A stretch of DNA of 10,983 nt. Origin: an uncultured Clostridia bacterium (GTDB lineage Bacteria > Bacillota > Clostridia > TANB77 > CAG-508). Positions 5,543-10,754 of the stretch are shown here, in pieces. The notes below the pieces were generated by a model. The model did not search any database. It was not told the DNA's origin and saw only the letters and a list, made by a program, of their open reading frames with translations. Position numbers and translations under genes: made by a program. The stretch is taken from assembly GCA_944391155.1 (NCBI GenBank), contig CALXSO010000050.1, positions 1 to 10,983 on the forward strand, given 5' to 3'. The first letter of the stretch is position 1, and each line of letters begins with the position of its first letter.

Positions 5543-5940
5543 AATTTAGCAATTATATAGTAAATAAAGTAAATTTTGAAGCAAATAAAATGTTAAACGA
5601 AAAAAAAATATGGCAATTAACATTTGATATAATGAATAAGACAAAAATAAATGAAGAAAAAAACAAGATGGAAATAACATTAAAGGTAGAGTTATTTAAA
5701 GGACAAGAAGAAGCACCATTTTATATGGATGTAGAAATAATAGGATTGTTTGAACTAGAAGGAGAAGATGATATAAAAAGATATGAGGCTAATGCAATAG
5801 CAATAATGTATCCATATTTAAGAGCAATAGTATCAACATATACAGCTTCTGCTAATGTAGTGCCTGTAATATTACCAGCAATAAACGTTAATGCTATGTT
5901 AAAAAGAAAAAAAGAAGAAAATAACCAAAAAGAGAACTAG
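5509..5940 (+). CDS. SecB-like chaperone of a toxin-antitoxin-chaperone module
   Basis: A 143-residue protein with SecB layout: an N-terminal strand region (SLKFSNYIVNKVNFEANKM), strands at ~55-63 and 71-83 (MDVEIIGLFELEGE, the SecB V.V.G.F motif) and the diagnostic C-terminal block AIAIMYPYLRAIVSTYTASA then VPVILPAINVNAML (96-131), equivalent to SecB LFPYLR..I...T.....P..L.P.NF..L. The last ~12 residues are charged. SecB binds unfolded proteins; solitary SecB-like proteins instead act in TAC systems, folding or protecting an aggregation-prone antitoxin. Most Firmicutes lack the canonical SecB export pathway, so a mobile TAC role is more likely than export. The start at 5509 has GAGGAGG ~7 bases upstream inside the antitoxin gene, so translation is coupled. 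A terminator hairpin starts within its stop. Confidence 0.8.
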   Translation: MEKRDSRISSLKFSNYIVNKVNFEANKMLNEKKIWQLTFDIMNKTKINEEKNKMEITLKVELFKGQEEAPFYMDVEIIGLFELEGEDDIKRYEANAIAIMYPYLRAIVSTYTASANVVPVILPAINVNAMLKRKKEENNQKEN

Positions 5941-5959
5941 AAATAGTTCTTATTTTTTT
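5933..5959 (+). terminator. Rho-independent terminator of the TAC cassette
   Basis: AGAACTA (5933-5939) pairs with TAGTTCT (5944-5950) around a GAAA tetraloop, followed by TATTTTTTT. The chaperone stop codon lies in the left arm and loop, so the cassette is a closed transcription unit. Confidence 0.85.
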
Positions 5960-6024
5960 GTTTCATTTCTCATACAAATAATTCCAGAACTGTAAAAAAT
6001 TACTATTAAAAATTTTACAAAAAA

Positions 6025-6063
6025 TGCAACTATTTTGCCTCTTAAAAACATCTTTATATATAG
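6025..6063 (+). promoter_or_regulatory. Promoter-like element TGCAAC-N18-CAT...TATATATAG (copy A)
   Basis: The pattern AAAAAATGCAACT, 18 bases from AAC to CAT, then TATATATAG is shared with 10710-10747, and both stand before a hairpin-rich leader and an AAGGAGG start. The AAC-containing -35-like element would suit an ECF-type sigma factor, or it may be an activator site ahead of an ordinary TATATA -10. No function is proven. Confidence 0.4.
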
Positions 6064-6074
6064 AAGAGAAAAAA

Positions 6075-6181
6075 ATAGTACCGAACTATCTCGACAAAGA
6101 GTTCTAAAAGAACCCGAAAATGATAATTCGATACTATGTACTACAAAAGTAGACTAAAGTTAGTATAGCTCACTTTTGTAG
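6075..6181 (+). ncRNA. Structured leader RNA candidate (two helices)
   Basis: ATAGTACCGAA (6075-6085) pairs with TTCGATACTAT (6127-6137), 10 of 11 bases, enclosing a small hairpin GTTCT/AGAAC (6101-6113). A second helix, CTACAAAAGT (6141-6150) with ACTTTTGTAG (6172-6181), is perfect over 10 bp. The structure ends 23 bases before a strong Shine-Dalgarno and a 7-codon ORF. It matches no riboswitch consensus I know and could be a cis-regulatory leader. Confidence 0.4.
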
Positions 6182-6219
6182 AAATATCTCTAAATTTCAT
6201 GAAAAAGGAGGAATAGTTT

Positions 6220-6243
6220 ATGAAAAGTGATGTAGTAACTTAA
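6220..6243 (+). CDS. Seven-codon ORF (possible leader peptide)
   Basis: AAAAAGGAGG (ending at 6211) stands 8 bases before ATG 6220, which opens MKSDVVT and stops at 6241-6243. The strong ribosome site on so short a frame suggests a leader peptide, or the surviving start of a lost gene. Its SDVV recalls the KDVV at the start of the next 51-aa gene. Low certainty that it is a gene in its own right. Confidence 0.35.
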   Translation: MKSDVVT

Positions 6244-6289
6244 ATAGTAATTTACGCAAAAGAAAATATAAAACGGAGGAATATTTGAT

Positions 6290-6445
6290 ATGAATAATGT
6301 TGAAAAAGACGTAGTAAGAGAATTAGAAAAAGAAATGAATTGGAAAGAAAAAATATTTTTAAATATTTTTAAAACATTTAGCTTAAAAATTTATCACATA
6401 GCAAGAACAACGACACTAAATAAGATTTTAGAAAATGATAGTTAA
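6290..6445 (+). CDS. Small basic hypothetical protein (51 aa)
   Basis: ATG at 6290 follows CGGAGGA (6274-6280) by 9 bases. The product starts MNNVEKDVVRELEKEMNWKE, then has a hydrophobic/aromatic segment IFLNIFKTFSLKIYHIA (22-38) and a short C-terminal part ending LNKILENDS. It is probably an amphipathic, membrane-associating helical protein. Small proteins of this look occur in Clostridia, but I know of no function. The short ORF 47 bases upstream and the structured leader could control it. Confidence 0.6.
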   Translation: MNNVEKDVVRELEKEMNWKEKIFLNIFKTFSLKIYHIARTTTLNKILENDS

Positions 6446-6493
6446 CAATGCAATAAGTAATGCAATAGAATAATTTTTTAGAATAAAAGCATT

Positions 6494-6522
6494 ATTACAT
6501 AAAAGCTAAAAGTGTGTATATA
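6494..6522 (+). promoter_or_regulatory. Candidate promoter of a small RNA
   Basis: ATTACA (6494-6499), 17-bp spacer, TATATA (6517-6522). Transcription would begin near 6529, at the left arm of the 17-bp inverted repeat. The -35 matches consensus at only 4 of 6 bases. Confidence 0.35.
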
Positions 6523-6524
6523 TC

Positions 6525-6640
6525 AAATAAATAATATTTTAACATTAATGCAAAATAGTGTAAAATATTATTTATTTGTCCTGGTACACCAAAAATAAAA
6601 ATACTCTTTAACTAAATATTAGTTTTTAGAGTATTTTTTA
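6525..6640 (+). ncRNA. Candidate small RNA: long perfect hairpin plus terminator
   Basis: The 17-bp arms at 6525-6541 and 6561-6577 are perfectly complementary around a 19-base loop (ACATTAATGCAAAATAGTG). After a 19-base linker (GTCCTGGTACACC then A-rich) comes an 11-bp plus 5-bp stem (6597-6607 with 6628-6638, inner AACTA/TAGTT) ending in a T-run, a good terminator. With the promoter-like element at 6494 this makes a compact transcription unit of ~110 nt without a reading frame. No Rfam family recognised. Confidence 0.35.
6597..6640. terminator. Rho-independent terminator (works on either strand)
   Basis: AAAAATACTCT (6597-6607) pairs with AGAGTATTTTT (6628-6638), an inner AACTA/TAGTT pair extends it, and a T-run follows. 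The A-run on the left makes a U-tract for the other strand. Confidence 0.7.
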
Positions 6641-6750
6641 TTGTATAGAAAACAATATGAAACTTTAAGTTGCACAAGCTTAAAGTGAAAATAAATCTCT
6701 GAAATTTTATTTTCAAAAGAAAAATCGGTTTCTATCCTGACCATATATTC

Positions 6751-6830
6751 CGTATACAACAAGAAAGGCTACCCATAAAAATACTGGAGTGAACCTTACT
6801 TATGTAGTTTTGCTATCTTTCTTATATACG
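6751..6830. repeat. Long 80-nt imperfect hairpin
   Basis: CGTATA (6751-6756) with TATACG (6825-6830); AAGAAAG (6761-6767) with CTTTCTT (6817-6823); CTAC (6769-6772) with GTAG (6804-6807); ATAA (6775-6778) with TTAT (6800-6803); loop contains GGAGTGAACC. Four nested helices in order are unlikely by chance, even in AT-rich DNA. The inner strand GGCTACCCATAA can instead pair with 6979-6990. Confidence 0.5.
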
Positions 6831-7029
6831 AAAAATAAAGTCATATTTGATGAAAATATTAAAAAGAATAAAAAGATAGAAAAATAGTATAATAATATAA
6901 AAATAACAATAACGAATAAGAGTCCACAGTGTTAACACAATAATTATATTATAGAAAGATATAATTGAATATCAAGGATTATGGGTAACCTTTTAAAAAC
7001 CTAAATATATTTACAAGGATATATAGATT

Positions 7030-7305
7030 ATGAAGAATGAAGAAGAAATTTTTAACAATGATAGCTATAAATTTATTTCCAATTTAGTAGAAGAAAAGAT
7101 ATCAATATTAAGAAACAATAAAAATTTTAATGAAAAATATATAAGACTTACAAACGAAATTGAAAATTTAGAGAAACACCTTAATCAAGAACAAAGGGAA
7201 CAGTTTAATGAAATAATAAAATTATTTTATGAAACAGAAGAATATTATTTTGCTCTTAGCTATTCACTAGGAATTAAATATGGAAAAGATTTGGAAAAAA
7301 TTTAG
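7030..7305 (+). CDS. Small helical hypothetical protein (91 aa)
   Basis: A charged, all-helical 91-residue protein (IRLTNEIENLEKHLNQEQRE, then FNEIIKLFYETEEYYFALSY, ending SLGIKYGKDLEKI). The pattern of a coiled-coil hairpin followed by an aromatic Y..ALSYSLGIKYG.. motif resembles small accessory proteins (DUF6809-like) often found next to XRE regulators in Clostridia; this is a resemblance only. AAGGA at 7015-7019 gives a weakish ribosome site 10 bases before ATG. It converges on the XRE gene at 7355. Confidence 0.6.
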   Translation: MKNEEEIFNNDSYKFISNLVEEKISILRNNKNFNEKYIRLTNEIENLEKHLNQEQREQFNEIIKLFYETEEYYFALSYSLGIKYGKDLEKI

Positions 7306-7354
7306 AGAAATATAATAAAACTTTATAAAACTAGTATTTTACTAAGTTGTAAAT

Positions 7355-7684
7355 TTATCTTGATAAAAAATATTCAATAAAATGTAAAATACTATCTTTA
7401 TCTTTTTTACTTAATCTTTTAAAATTTTCATCATATATAGAAACAGATTTTTTCACATCATCATTTAGTAAATCATATAAAATGATATCAGGAGTAATTT
7501 TATATGCATTGCATAATTTAATTAAAGTATCTATACTTCCTTTAGAAAGACCTCTTTCAATTTGACTTATATGTCTTGGTTCTAAACCAGTTAAATCAGC
7601 CACTTGATTTTGTGTTAAATTATTTTTTAATCTATATTCTTGACAAATTCTACCAATATGAGTATTAATCTCTTTTTTTTCCAT
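7355..7684 (-). CDS. XRE-family transcriptional regulator
   Basis: A 109-residue protein with an N-terminal helix-turn-helix of Cro/C1 type at ~9-64: IGRICQEYRLKNNLTQNQVA then DLTGLEPRHISQIERGLSKG, recognition helix around residues 36-46. The C-terminal ~40 residues (VSIYDENFKRLSKKDKDSIL) are helical, probably for dimerisation; there is no LexA-like peptidase domain, so it is not a RecA-cleaved repressor. The start ATG 7684 has only a weak AGGGA-type site. Its regulatory target is not evident. A good plus-strand promoter and the inverted repeat ATCATT/AATGAT (7759-7776) lie in the divergent gap towards the pilin-like gene, so it may control that gene. Confidence 0.88.
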   Translation of the reverse strand: MEKKEINTHIGRICQEYRLKNNLTQNQVADLTGLEPRHISQIERGLSKGSIDTLIKLCNAYKITPDIILYDLLNDDVKKSVSIYDENFKRLSKKDKDSILHFIEYFLSR

Positions 7685-7826
7685 ATACTTTCCCTACTTC
7701 CTATATGTAATCTTTTTTCCATATATTTATACTATTAATTATATATTATCTCTTTTATATCATTTTATGGAATGATTTTATATTAGAGAAAAATCAAAAT
7801 AAAAATGACAATTTTTTTTAAAACTA

Positions 7827-7855
7827 TTTACACTAAAAAATGGAAATGGTATAAT
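7827..7855 (+). promoter_or_regulatory. SigmaA promoter upstream of the pilin-like gene
   Basis: TTTACA (7827-7832), 17-bp spacer, TATAAT (7850-7855). Predicted start near 7862 gives a ~220-nt leader before the 8080 ATG. Confidence 0.75.
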
Positions 7856-7920
7856 TTAAATTGTTAAATATCAATTTTAAATTGATAATAATGATGATTA
7901 CTAAAAAGTGAAATTTATTA

Positions 7921-8029
7921 ATGTATATAGAAAAATTTACTAATGAAGAAGTAATAAAAATAGTGATATATGTATAAAAACATGATATAGAAAAAATTAC
8001 TAATGAAGAAGGAATAATTTATAAAAAAT
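7921..8029 (+). pseudogene. Degenerate two-copy 60-bp repeat with broken small frame
   Basis: Bases 7925-7957 and 7985-8017 match with 2 differences at exactly 60-bp spacing. Read in one frame from ATG 7921 they give MYIEKFTNEEVIKIVIYV, a stop (7975-7977), then KHDIEKITNEEGIIYKK and a stop. A 20-codon period kept in frame but split by a stop suggests a decayed short gene or a leader ORF. No good ribosome site precedes it. Confidence 0.35.
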
Positions 8030-8079
8030 AAAAAATAATAAATTATATTAAAAATACATAAGAAAGGAATGATTTAAAT

Positions 8080-9525
8080 ATGGAGAAAAATGTAAAATAT
8101 ACTAGCAAAGGTATTACATTAATAGCACTTGTTATTACAATCATTGTATTACTTATTTTAGCAAGTGTTACTATTGCAACACTAACAGGTAAAAATGGTT
8201 TATTATCAAGAGCAGGTGAGGCAAAAGAAAATACAGGACAGGCAAATGCAGATGAGCAAGTACAAGTAGCAGTATTGGGAAGTATAGGAAAAGATGGAAA
8301 TATTATTAATGGGGAATTAAAGAACAATTTAAATCAAATTGATAAAATAGAAGATGTACCAGAAGAAATTACTGATGAAACTTATCCTTTTACAGTAAAG
8401 GTAGATGGTTATAAAGTAAAAATCTTCAAAGATGGAACAGTAAAAAAACCAGGAAAATGGGAACAGACAAAAAATGATCAAAATGAAACAATAATAACAG
8501 ATGGGACAACAAAGATAAAGATAGGTGCATATATTGATTATGATCCAACAAATGGGGGAGAAATAAAAGATGATAAGGTGGAAAATGGAGTAGAATATTC
8601 ATATAAATCAGCTCAAGGAACTTTTCATGCCACAAATGATGAATCAATACAAGATACAAGTTCTAATATGGAAAGAGGAAATGGATATGCAGATCAGTAT
8701 TATAGTGTAAATGCACAAACTAATGGATGGAGAGTATTAGGATTTGATGAAGAGACAGATGAAATTTTATTAATTTCTGCAGATGTTGTAAAAACAGAAA
8801 GTACAAGTGATGGTGATTTATACTTTAAAGGAGAGACTGCTTATGAATGGGGAATAGATGAATTAAACGATATTTGTGGAATTTATGGTAATGGAAAAGG
8901 AGCAAGTGGTGCAAGGAGCATAACAGTAGAAGATATTGATAGAATTACAAATTATAATCCTTTACGAACAGGTGATGGAAAAACTTTTGAAGATGGAAAA
9001 ATAAATGAATATGGAAATAAAATAATATACACAAAGAAATCTAATGGTATAGGTTATAATGCACCAATGATGAATAATGTAAGTGGAACATATGGAAATG
9101 CAAATACTATATTTAGGTATTATGATGAAGAAAAGAAGAAATGGATAACATTAGAAGAAGGACAAAACATAGAATTTGCAAGTACAGAATATTATTATTC
9201 TCCAATTACATTAACAACAAGTTATGTTGGCGAACAACTTGGAATAGCACCAAATAGCCCAGAATATGAAATGCTATTTTCAGGAACTTCAAGTGGAAAA
9301 GGTTATTGGTTGGCTAACCGAATGACACATGGAAATTTAGGGTTTACTCGTTTTGGTTTTCGTTGTGTAGAATCAGAAGCAGTGTATCGTTATAATGTAA
9401 TTAATTCTAACGGAAATGTTACTACTAAACATTATGGAGTTCGTCCAATAGTTTCTTTAGAAGAAAATGTTAATATATCAGGAGGAGATGGAGAATCAGT
9501 AGCTACAGCGTATAAAATTCAGTAA
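8080..9525 (+). CDS. Pseudopilin-like surface/secreted protein (type II/IV N-terminal segment)
   Basis: A 481-residue protein with a prepilin-type N-terminus: short basic leader ending KG (Gly11), then ITLIALVITIIVLLILASVT (12-31) as the hydrophobic spine, and GKNGLLSRAGEAKE. The usual Glu at mature position 5 is Ala16, as in a large gut-Firmicutes family usually annotated as prepilin-type or type II secretion proteins. Residues ~55-130 form a pilin-like alpha/beta domain. From ~215 (GWRVLGFDEETDEILLISAD) to the end lies a DUF6273-like domain, with YWLANR (409-414), GFTRFGFRCV and GVRPIVSL (453-460), the pattern of these variable C-terminal domains. Ribosome site AAAGGA precedes ATG 8080; the gene is alone between a promoter and a terminator. 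Function (adhesin, pilus tip or receptor) unknown. No pilus-assembly genes are nearby. Confidence 0.75.
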   Translation: MEKNVKYTSKGITLIALVITIIVLLILASVTIATLTGKNGLLSRAGEAKENTGQANADEQVQVAVLGSIGKDGNIINGELKNNLNQIDKIEDVPEEITDETYPFTVKVDGYKVKIFKDGTVKKPGKWEQTKNDQNETIITDGTTKIKIGAYIDYDPTNGGEIKDDKVENGVEYSYKSAQGTFHATNDESIQDTSSNMERGNGYADQYYSVNAQTNGWRVLGFDEETDEILLISADVVKTESTSDGDLYFKGETAYEWGIDELNDICGIYGNGKGASGARSITVEDIDRITNYNPLRTGDGKTFEDGKINEYGNKIIYTKKSNGIGYNAPMMNNVSGTYGNANTIFRYYDEEKKKWITLEEGQNIEFASTEYYYSPITLTTSYVGEQLGIAPNSPEYEMLFSGTSSGKGYWLANRMTHGNLGFTRFGFRCVESEAVYRYNVINSNGNVTTKHYGVRPIVSLEENVNISGGDGESVATAYKIQ

Positions 9526-9558
9526 TTTTGTAATGGATTTAAAATTAAAAAATTAAAA

Positions 9559-9602
9559 AAAATAAAGGAAGCGGAAAATTAATAAACCACTTCTTTTATT
9601 TT
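9559..9602. terminator. Bidirectional terminator between pilin-like gene and XRE repressor
   Basis: A 16-position stem (9559-9574 with 9587-9602; one mismatch, one wobble) with a 12-base loop and core GGAAG/CTTC. T-rich sequence follows on the minus strand and the T-run of the right arm serves the plus strand. It lies between two converging genes. Confidence 0.65.
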
Positions 9603-9690
9603 ATGGTAAACAATATGAAATTCTAAAAGAATTCTTAATACATCTAGTTTATATAAATTTAATTTATTTTTATGTGATAATACATGCTAA

Positions 9691-10035
9691 TTATTTATTA
9701 TTATTTTCATACTGTTCTTTCACAAATAAAGCAAAATCATGTATTTGTTTTTTTTGTTCTTTGGGTAATTTGTCATATTCTTCTTTTGACATGCCAATCA
9801 TTTCCTCATTTAATATATCATCTATTTTATTATTCAATTTTTTTGAATCTGTTTTGCCCAATAAATAGTCTAATGAAACATTGAAAAAATTAGATAATTT
9901 TATCCAAGTTTCGGTATTAGGATCTCTTTCCCCTCTTTCATATTGCCCAACAGCTCTATCAGTTTTATTTATTACTTTTGCGATATCAGATTGTAATAGG
10001 CCTTTTTCTAATCTTAATTGTTTTAGTCTATTCAT
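9691..10035 (-). CDS. Cro/C1-type (XRE) repressor, phage/mobile-element immunity type
   Basis: A 114-residue protein: helix-turn-helix at ~2-58 (LKQLRLEKGLLQSDIAKVIN then KTDRAVGQYERGERDPNTET, recognition helix ~25-35) followed by the typical LSNFFNVSLDYLLGKTD ending. The C-terminus (MSKEEYDKLPKEQKKQIHDF) is helical. This is the short repressor type found at control regions of prophages and integrative elements. ATG 10035 has AAAGGA about 8 bases upstream. Its promoter is overlapped by a 13-bp-arm inverted repeat, which argues for autoregulation. It diverges from the coiled-coil gene at 10181. Confidence 0.9.
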   Translation of the reverse strand: MNRLKQLRLEKGLLQSDIAKVINKTDRAVGQYERGERDPNTETWIKLSNFFNVSLDYLLGKTDSKKLNNKIDDILNEEMIGMSKEEYDKLPKEQKKQIHDFALFVKEQYENNNK

Positions 10036-10057
10036 AATATCAATCCTTTCTAACCGA

Positions 10058-10086
10058 ATTATACTATAAAATATGCTATTTGTAAA
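10058..10086 (-). promoter_or_regulatory. Promoter of the XRE repressor
   Basis: Minus-strand -35 TTTACA (10081-10086), 17-bp spacer, -10 TATAAT (10058-10063). Confidence 0.8.
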
Positions 10087-10098
10087 TTTTATAGTATA
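10060..10098. promoter_or_regulatory. Inverted-repeat operator over the repressor promoter
   Basis: Arms 10060-10072 and 10086-10098 are complementary over 13 bp (core TACTATAAAAT / ATTTTATAGTA) with a 13-base gap. One arm covers the -10 and the other abuts the -35 of the repressor promoter. Two arms about 26 bp apart centre to centre suit two dimers on one face or one looped dimer. Confidence 0.6.
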
Positions 10099-10110
10099 TA
10101 TTTTTATTTG

Positions 10111-10160
10111 TTGACAAACAATAAGTTGTTTTATATACTACATATAGTTTTGCAAAACTA
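10111..10160 (+). promoter_or_regulatory. Divergent promoter with dyads in spacer and at start site
   Basis: TTGACA (10111-10116), 17-bp spacer, TATACT (10134-10139). AAACAA/TTGTTT (10116-10131) is a dyad inside the spacer, and TAGTTTTGCAAAACTA (10145-10160) is a perfect 16-bp palindrome at the expected transcription start. Both would suit repressor or antirepressor binding. Confidence 0.65.
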
Positions 10161-10180
10161 ATAAAAGAAAGGAGAAAAAT

Positions 10181-10441
10181 ATGCGAAAGAAAAATATGGA
10201 AATTATAATTCAAAGGCAAAATATAAAAATTAAATTACTTAGGCAAGAATTAAAAGTGAAAAATAATATGCTATTAAAAGTAAAGCATGAATTGGAAAAA
10301 CTAAAAATATGTAAGGAAGAATGTTCTTTAAAGTTACAAGAAATTAAAGAAGAAATAAGTAGGCAAAATTATAATAGTTCAAAGAATTTAGAAAATAAAA
10401 TAAATAGTATTTTAGAAAATAAAAAATACTTCTCTAAATAG
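10181..10441 (+). CDS. Small coiled-coil hypothetical protein (86 aa)
   Basis: A basic, all-helical 86-residue protein starting MRKKNMEIIIQRQNIKIKLL. Residues ~18-62 (LLRQELKVKNNMLLKVKHEL then EKLKICKEECSLKLQEIKEE) show a clear heptad pattern of a coiled coil, with C44 and C48. AAAGGAG lies 7 bases before ATG 10181, downstream of a near-consensus promoter. Transcribed away from the XRE repressor, it is in the place where phage and integrative elements put Cro or antirepressor genes, but it has no helix-turn-helix. I do not recognise the family; DNA- or repressor-binding is only possible. It ends 5 bases before the stop of the convergent 61-aa gene. Confidence 0.65.
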   Translation: MRKKNMEIIIQRQNIKIKLLRQELKVKNNMLLKVKHELEKLKICKEECSLKLQEIKEEISRQNYNSSKNLENKINSILENKKYFSK

Positions 10442-10446
10442 TTAAT

Positions 10447-10632
10447 ACTAAGTAAAGAAGCGGTTTTCTACTAATATTTTTTTAAAGTATCTTCTAAGAC
10501 ATCCATAACAGGAAGTAAAGAATCATTATCAGCTTTTAGATAGAAAATGGTTTGATTTGTGTTACTTTCTTTAAAAACTTGAACTGTGATGCTTCCATAA
10601 TTTTTGCCTGTAAAAAGAGTATTTTTATACAT
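10447..10632 (-). CDS. Small hypothetical protein (61 aa)
   Basis: ATG 10632 has AAAGGAGG 6 bases upstream, an excellent site. The product begins MYKNTLFTGKNYGSITVQVF and continues KESNTNQTIFYLKADNDSLL, an alpha/beta protein whose second half (PVMDVLEDTLKKILVENRFF) is a helix. I know no function. A different, longer minus-strand frame that overlaps it (10536-10736) lacks a ribosome site and is rich in Phe/Leu from the AT-rich leader, so this one is preferred. It converges with the coiled-coil gene with a 5-base gap. Confidence 0.65.
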
Positions 10633-10709
10633 TGTAGGCCTCCTTTTTCATTGGTATTATATATATGATGATAAAAAAATAAAAAATAATTAAAAAAATA
10701 ACTAAAAAA

Positions 10710-10747
10710 TGCAACTTTTTTTATACTTTTTTTCATATTATATATAG
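10710..10747 (+). promoter_or_regulatory. Promoter-like element TGCAAC-N18-CAT...TATATATAG (copy B)
   Basis: TGCAAC (10710-10715), then CAT at 10734-10736 after 18 bases, then TATATATAG (10739-10747). This is the same arrangement as at 6025-6063, and it precedes the structured leader of the last gene. Confidence 0.4.
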
Positions 10748-10754
10748 GAAAGAT

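Larger units (their letters stand above)
5960..6289 (+). other. Gene-poor region with promoter-like element, structured leader and 7-codon ORF
   Basis: Nothing longer than a few codons can be supported here. It contains TGCAAC (6025-6030), CAT 18 bases further on and TATATATAG (6055-6063), a pattern repeated at 10710-10747. A folded RNA leader (6075-6181) and a minimal ORF at 6220-6243 follow. The 51-aa gene starts at 6290. Confidence 0.6.
6446..7029 (+). other. Non-coding, hairpin-rich region
   Basis: No protein gene is supported on either strand. It opens with a TGCAATA pair near 6449-6467, then holds five consecutive inverted repeats (6525-6577, 6597-6638, 6662-6686, 6687-6714, 6751-6830) and a long-range complementary pair (6768-6779 with 6979-6990). 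GTGTTAACAC (6929-6938) is a perfect 10-bp palindrome. This density of pairing points to structured RNA or protein-binding DNA. Confidence 0.6.
7685..8079. other. Divergent intergenic region with operator-like dyad, promoter and degenerate repeat
   Basis: The 395-bp gap between the XRE gene and the pilin-like gene has no convincing intact gene. It contains ATCATT/AATGAT (7759-7776) with neighbouring direct ATAAAAT repeats on the minus strand, a near-consensus plus-strand promoter (7827-7855) and a two-copy 60-bp-period repeat (7921-8029). Confidence 0.6.

Noticed and set aside
6141..6181. AGACTA and AGTATAG motifs recalling group I intron R and S elements
   Set aside because: They lie inside one short hairpin rather than being far apart, and no P3-P8 core or flanking split exon is visible.
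6578..6592. GTCCTGGTACACCAAA resembling a tRNA or tmRNA 3' end, hence a possible attachment site
   Set aside because: No acceptor, D or T arm can be folded upstream; the sequence before it is the arm of a 17-bp AT hairpin.
5941..7029. Retron, CRISPR or type III toxin-antitoxin RNA array
   Set aside because: No reverse transcriptase, no cas gene, no regular direct repeats with spacers, and no ToxN-like gene follows.
6650..9622. Shared AAACAATATGAAA after two terminators (about 6652 and 9608), as possible direct-repeat attachment sites
   Set aside because: Only about 13 bases in very AT-rich DNA and no integrase between or beside them; too weak to call.
9674..9884. Two short plus-strand frames overlapping the end of the XRE repressor
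   Set aside because: Antisense to a clear helix-turn-helix gene, no ribosome sites, Phe/Cys/Ser-rich shadow composition.
10536..10736. 66-aa minus-strand frame
   Set aside because: No Shine-Dalgarno, composition of Phe/Lys/Tyr from A/T runs, and it overlaps a better-supported 61-aa gene in another frame.
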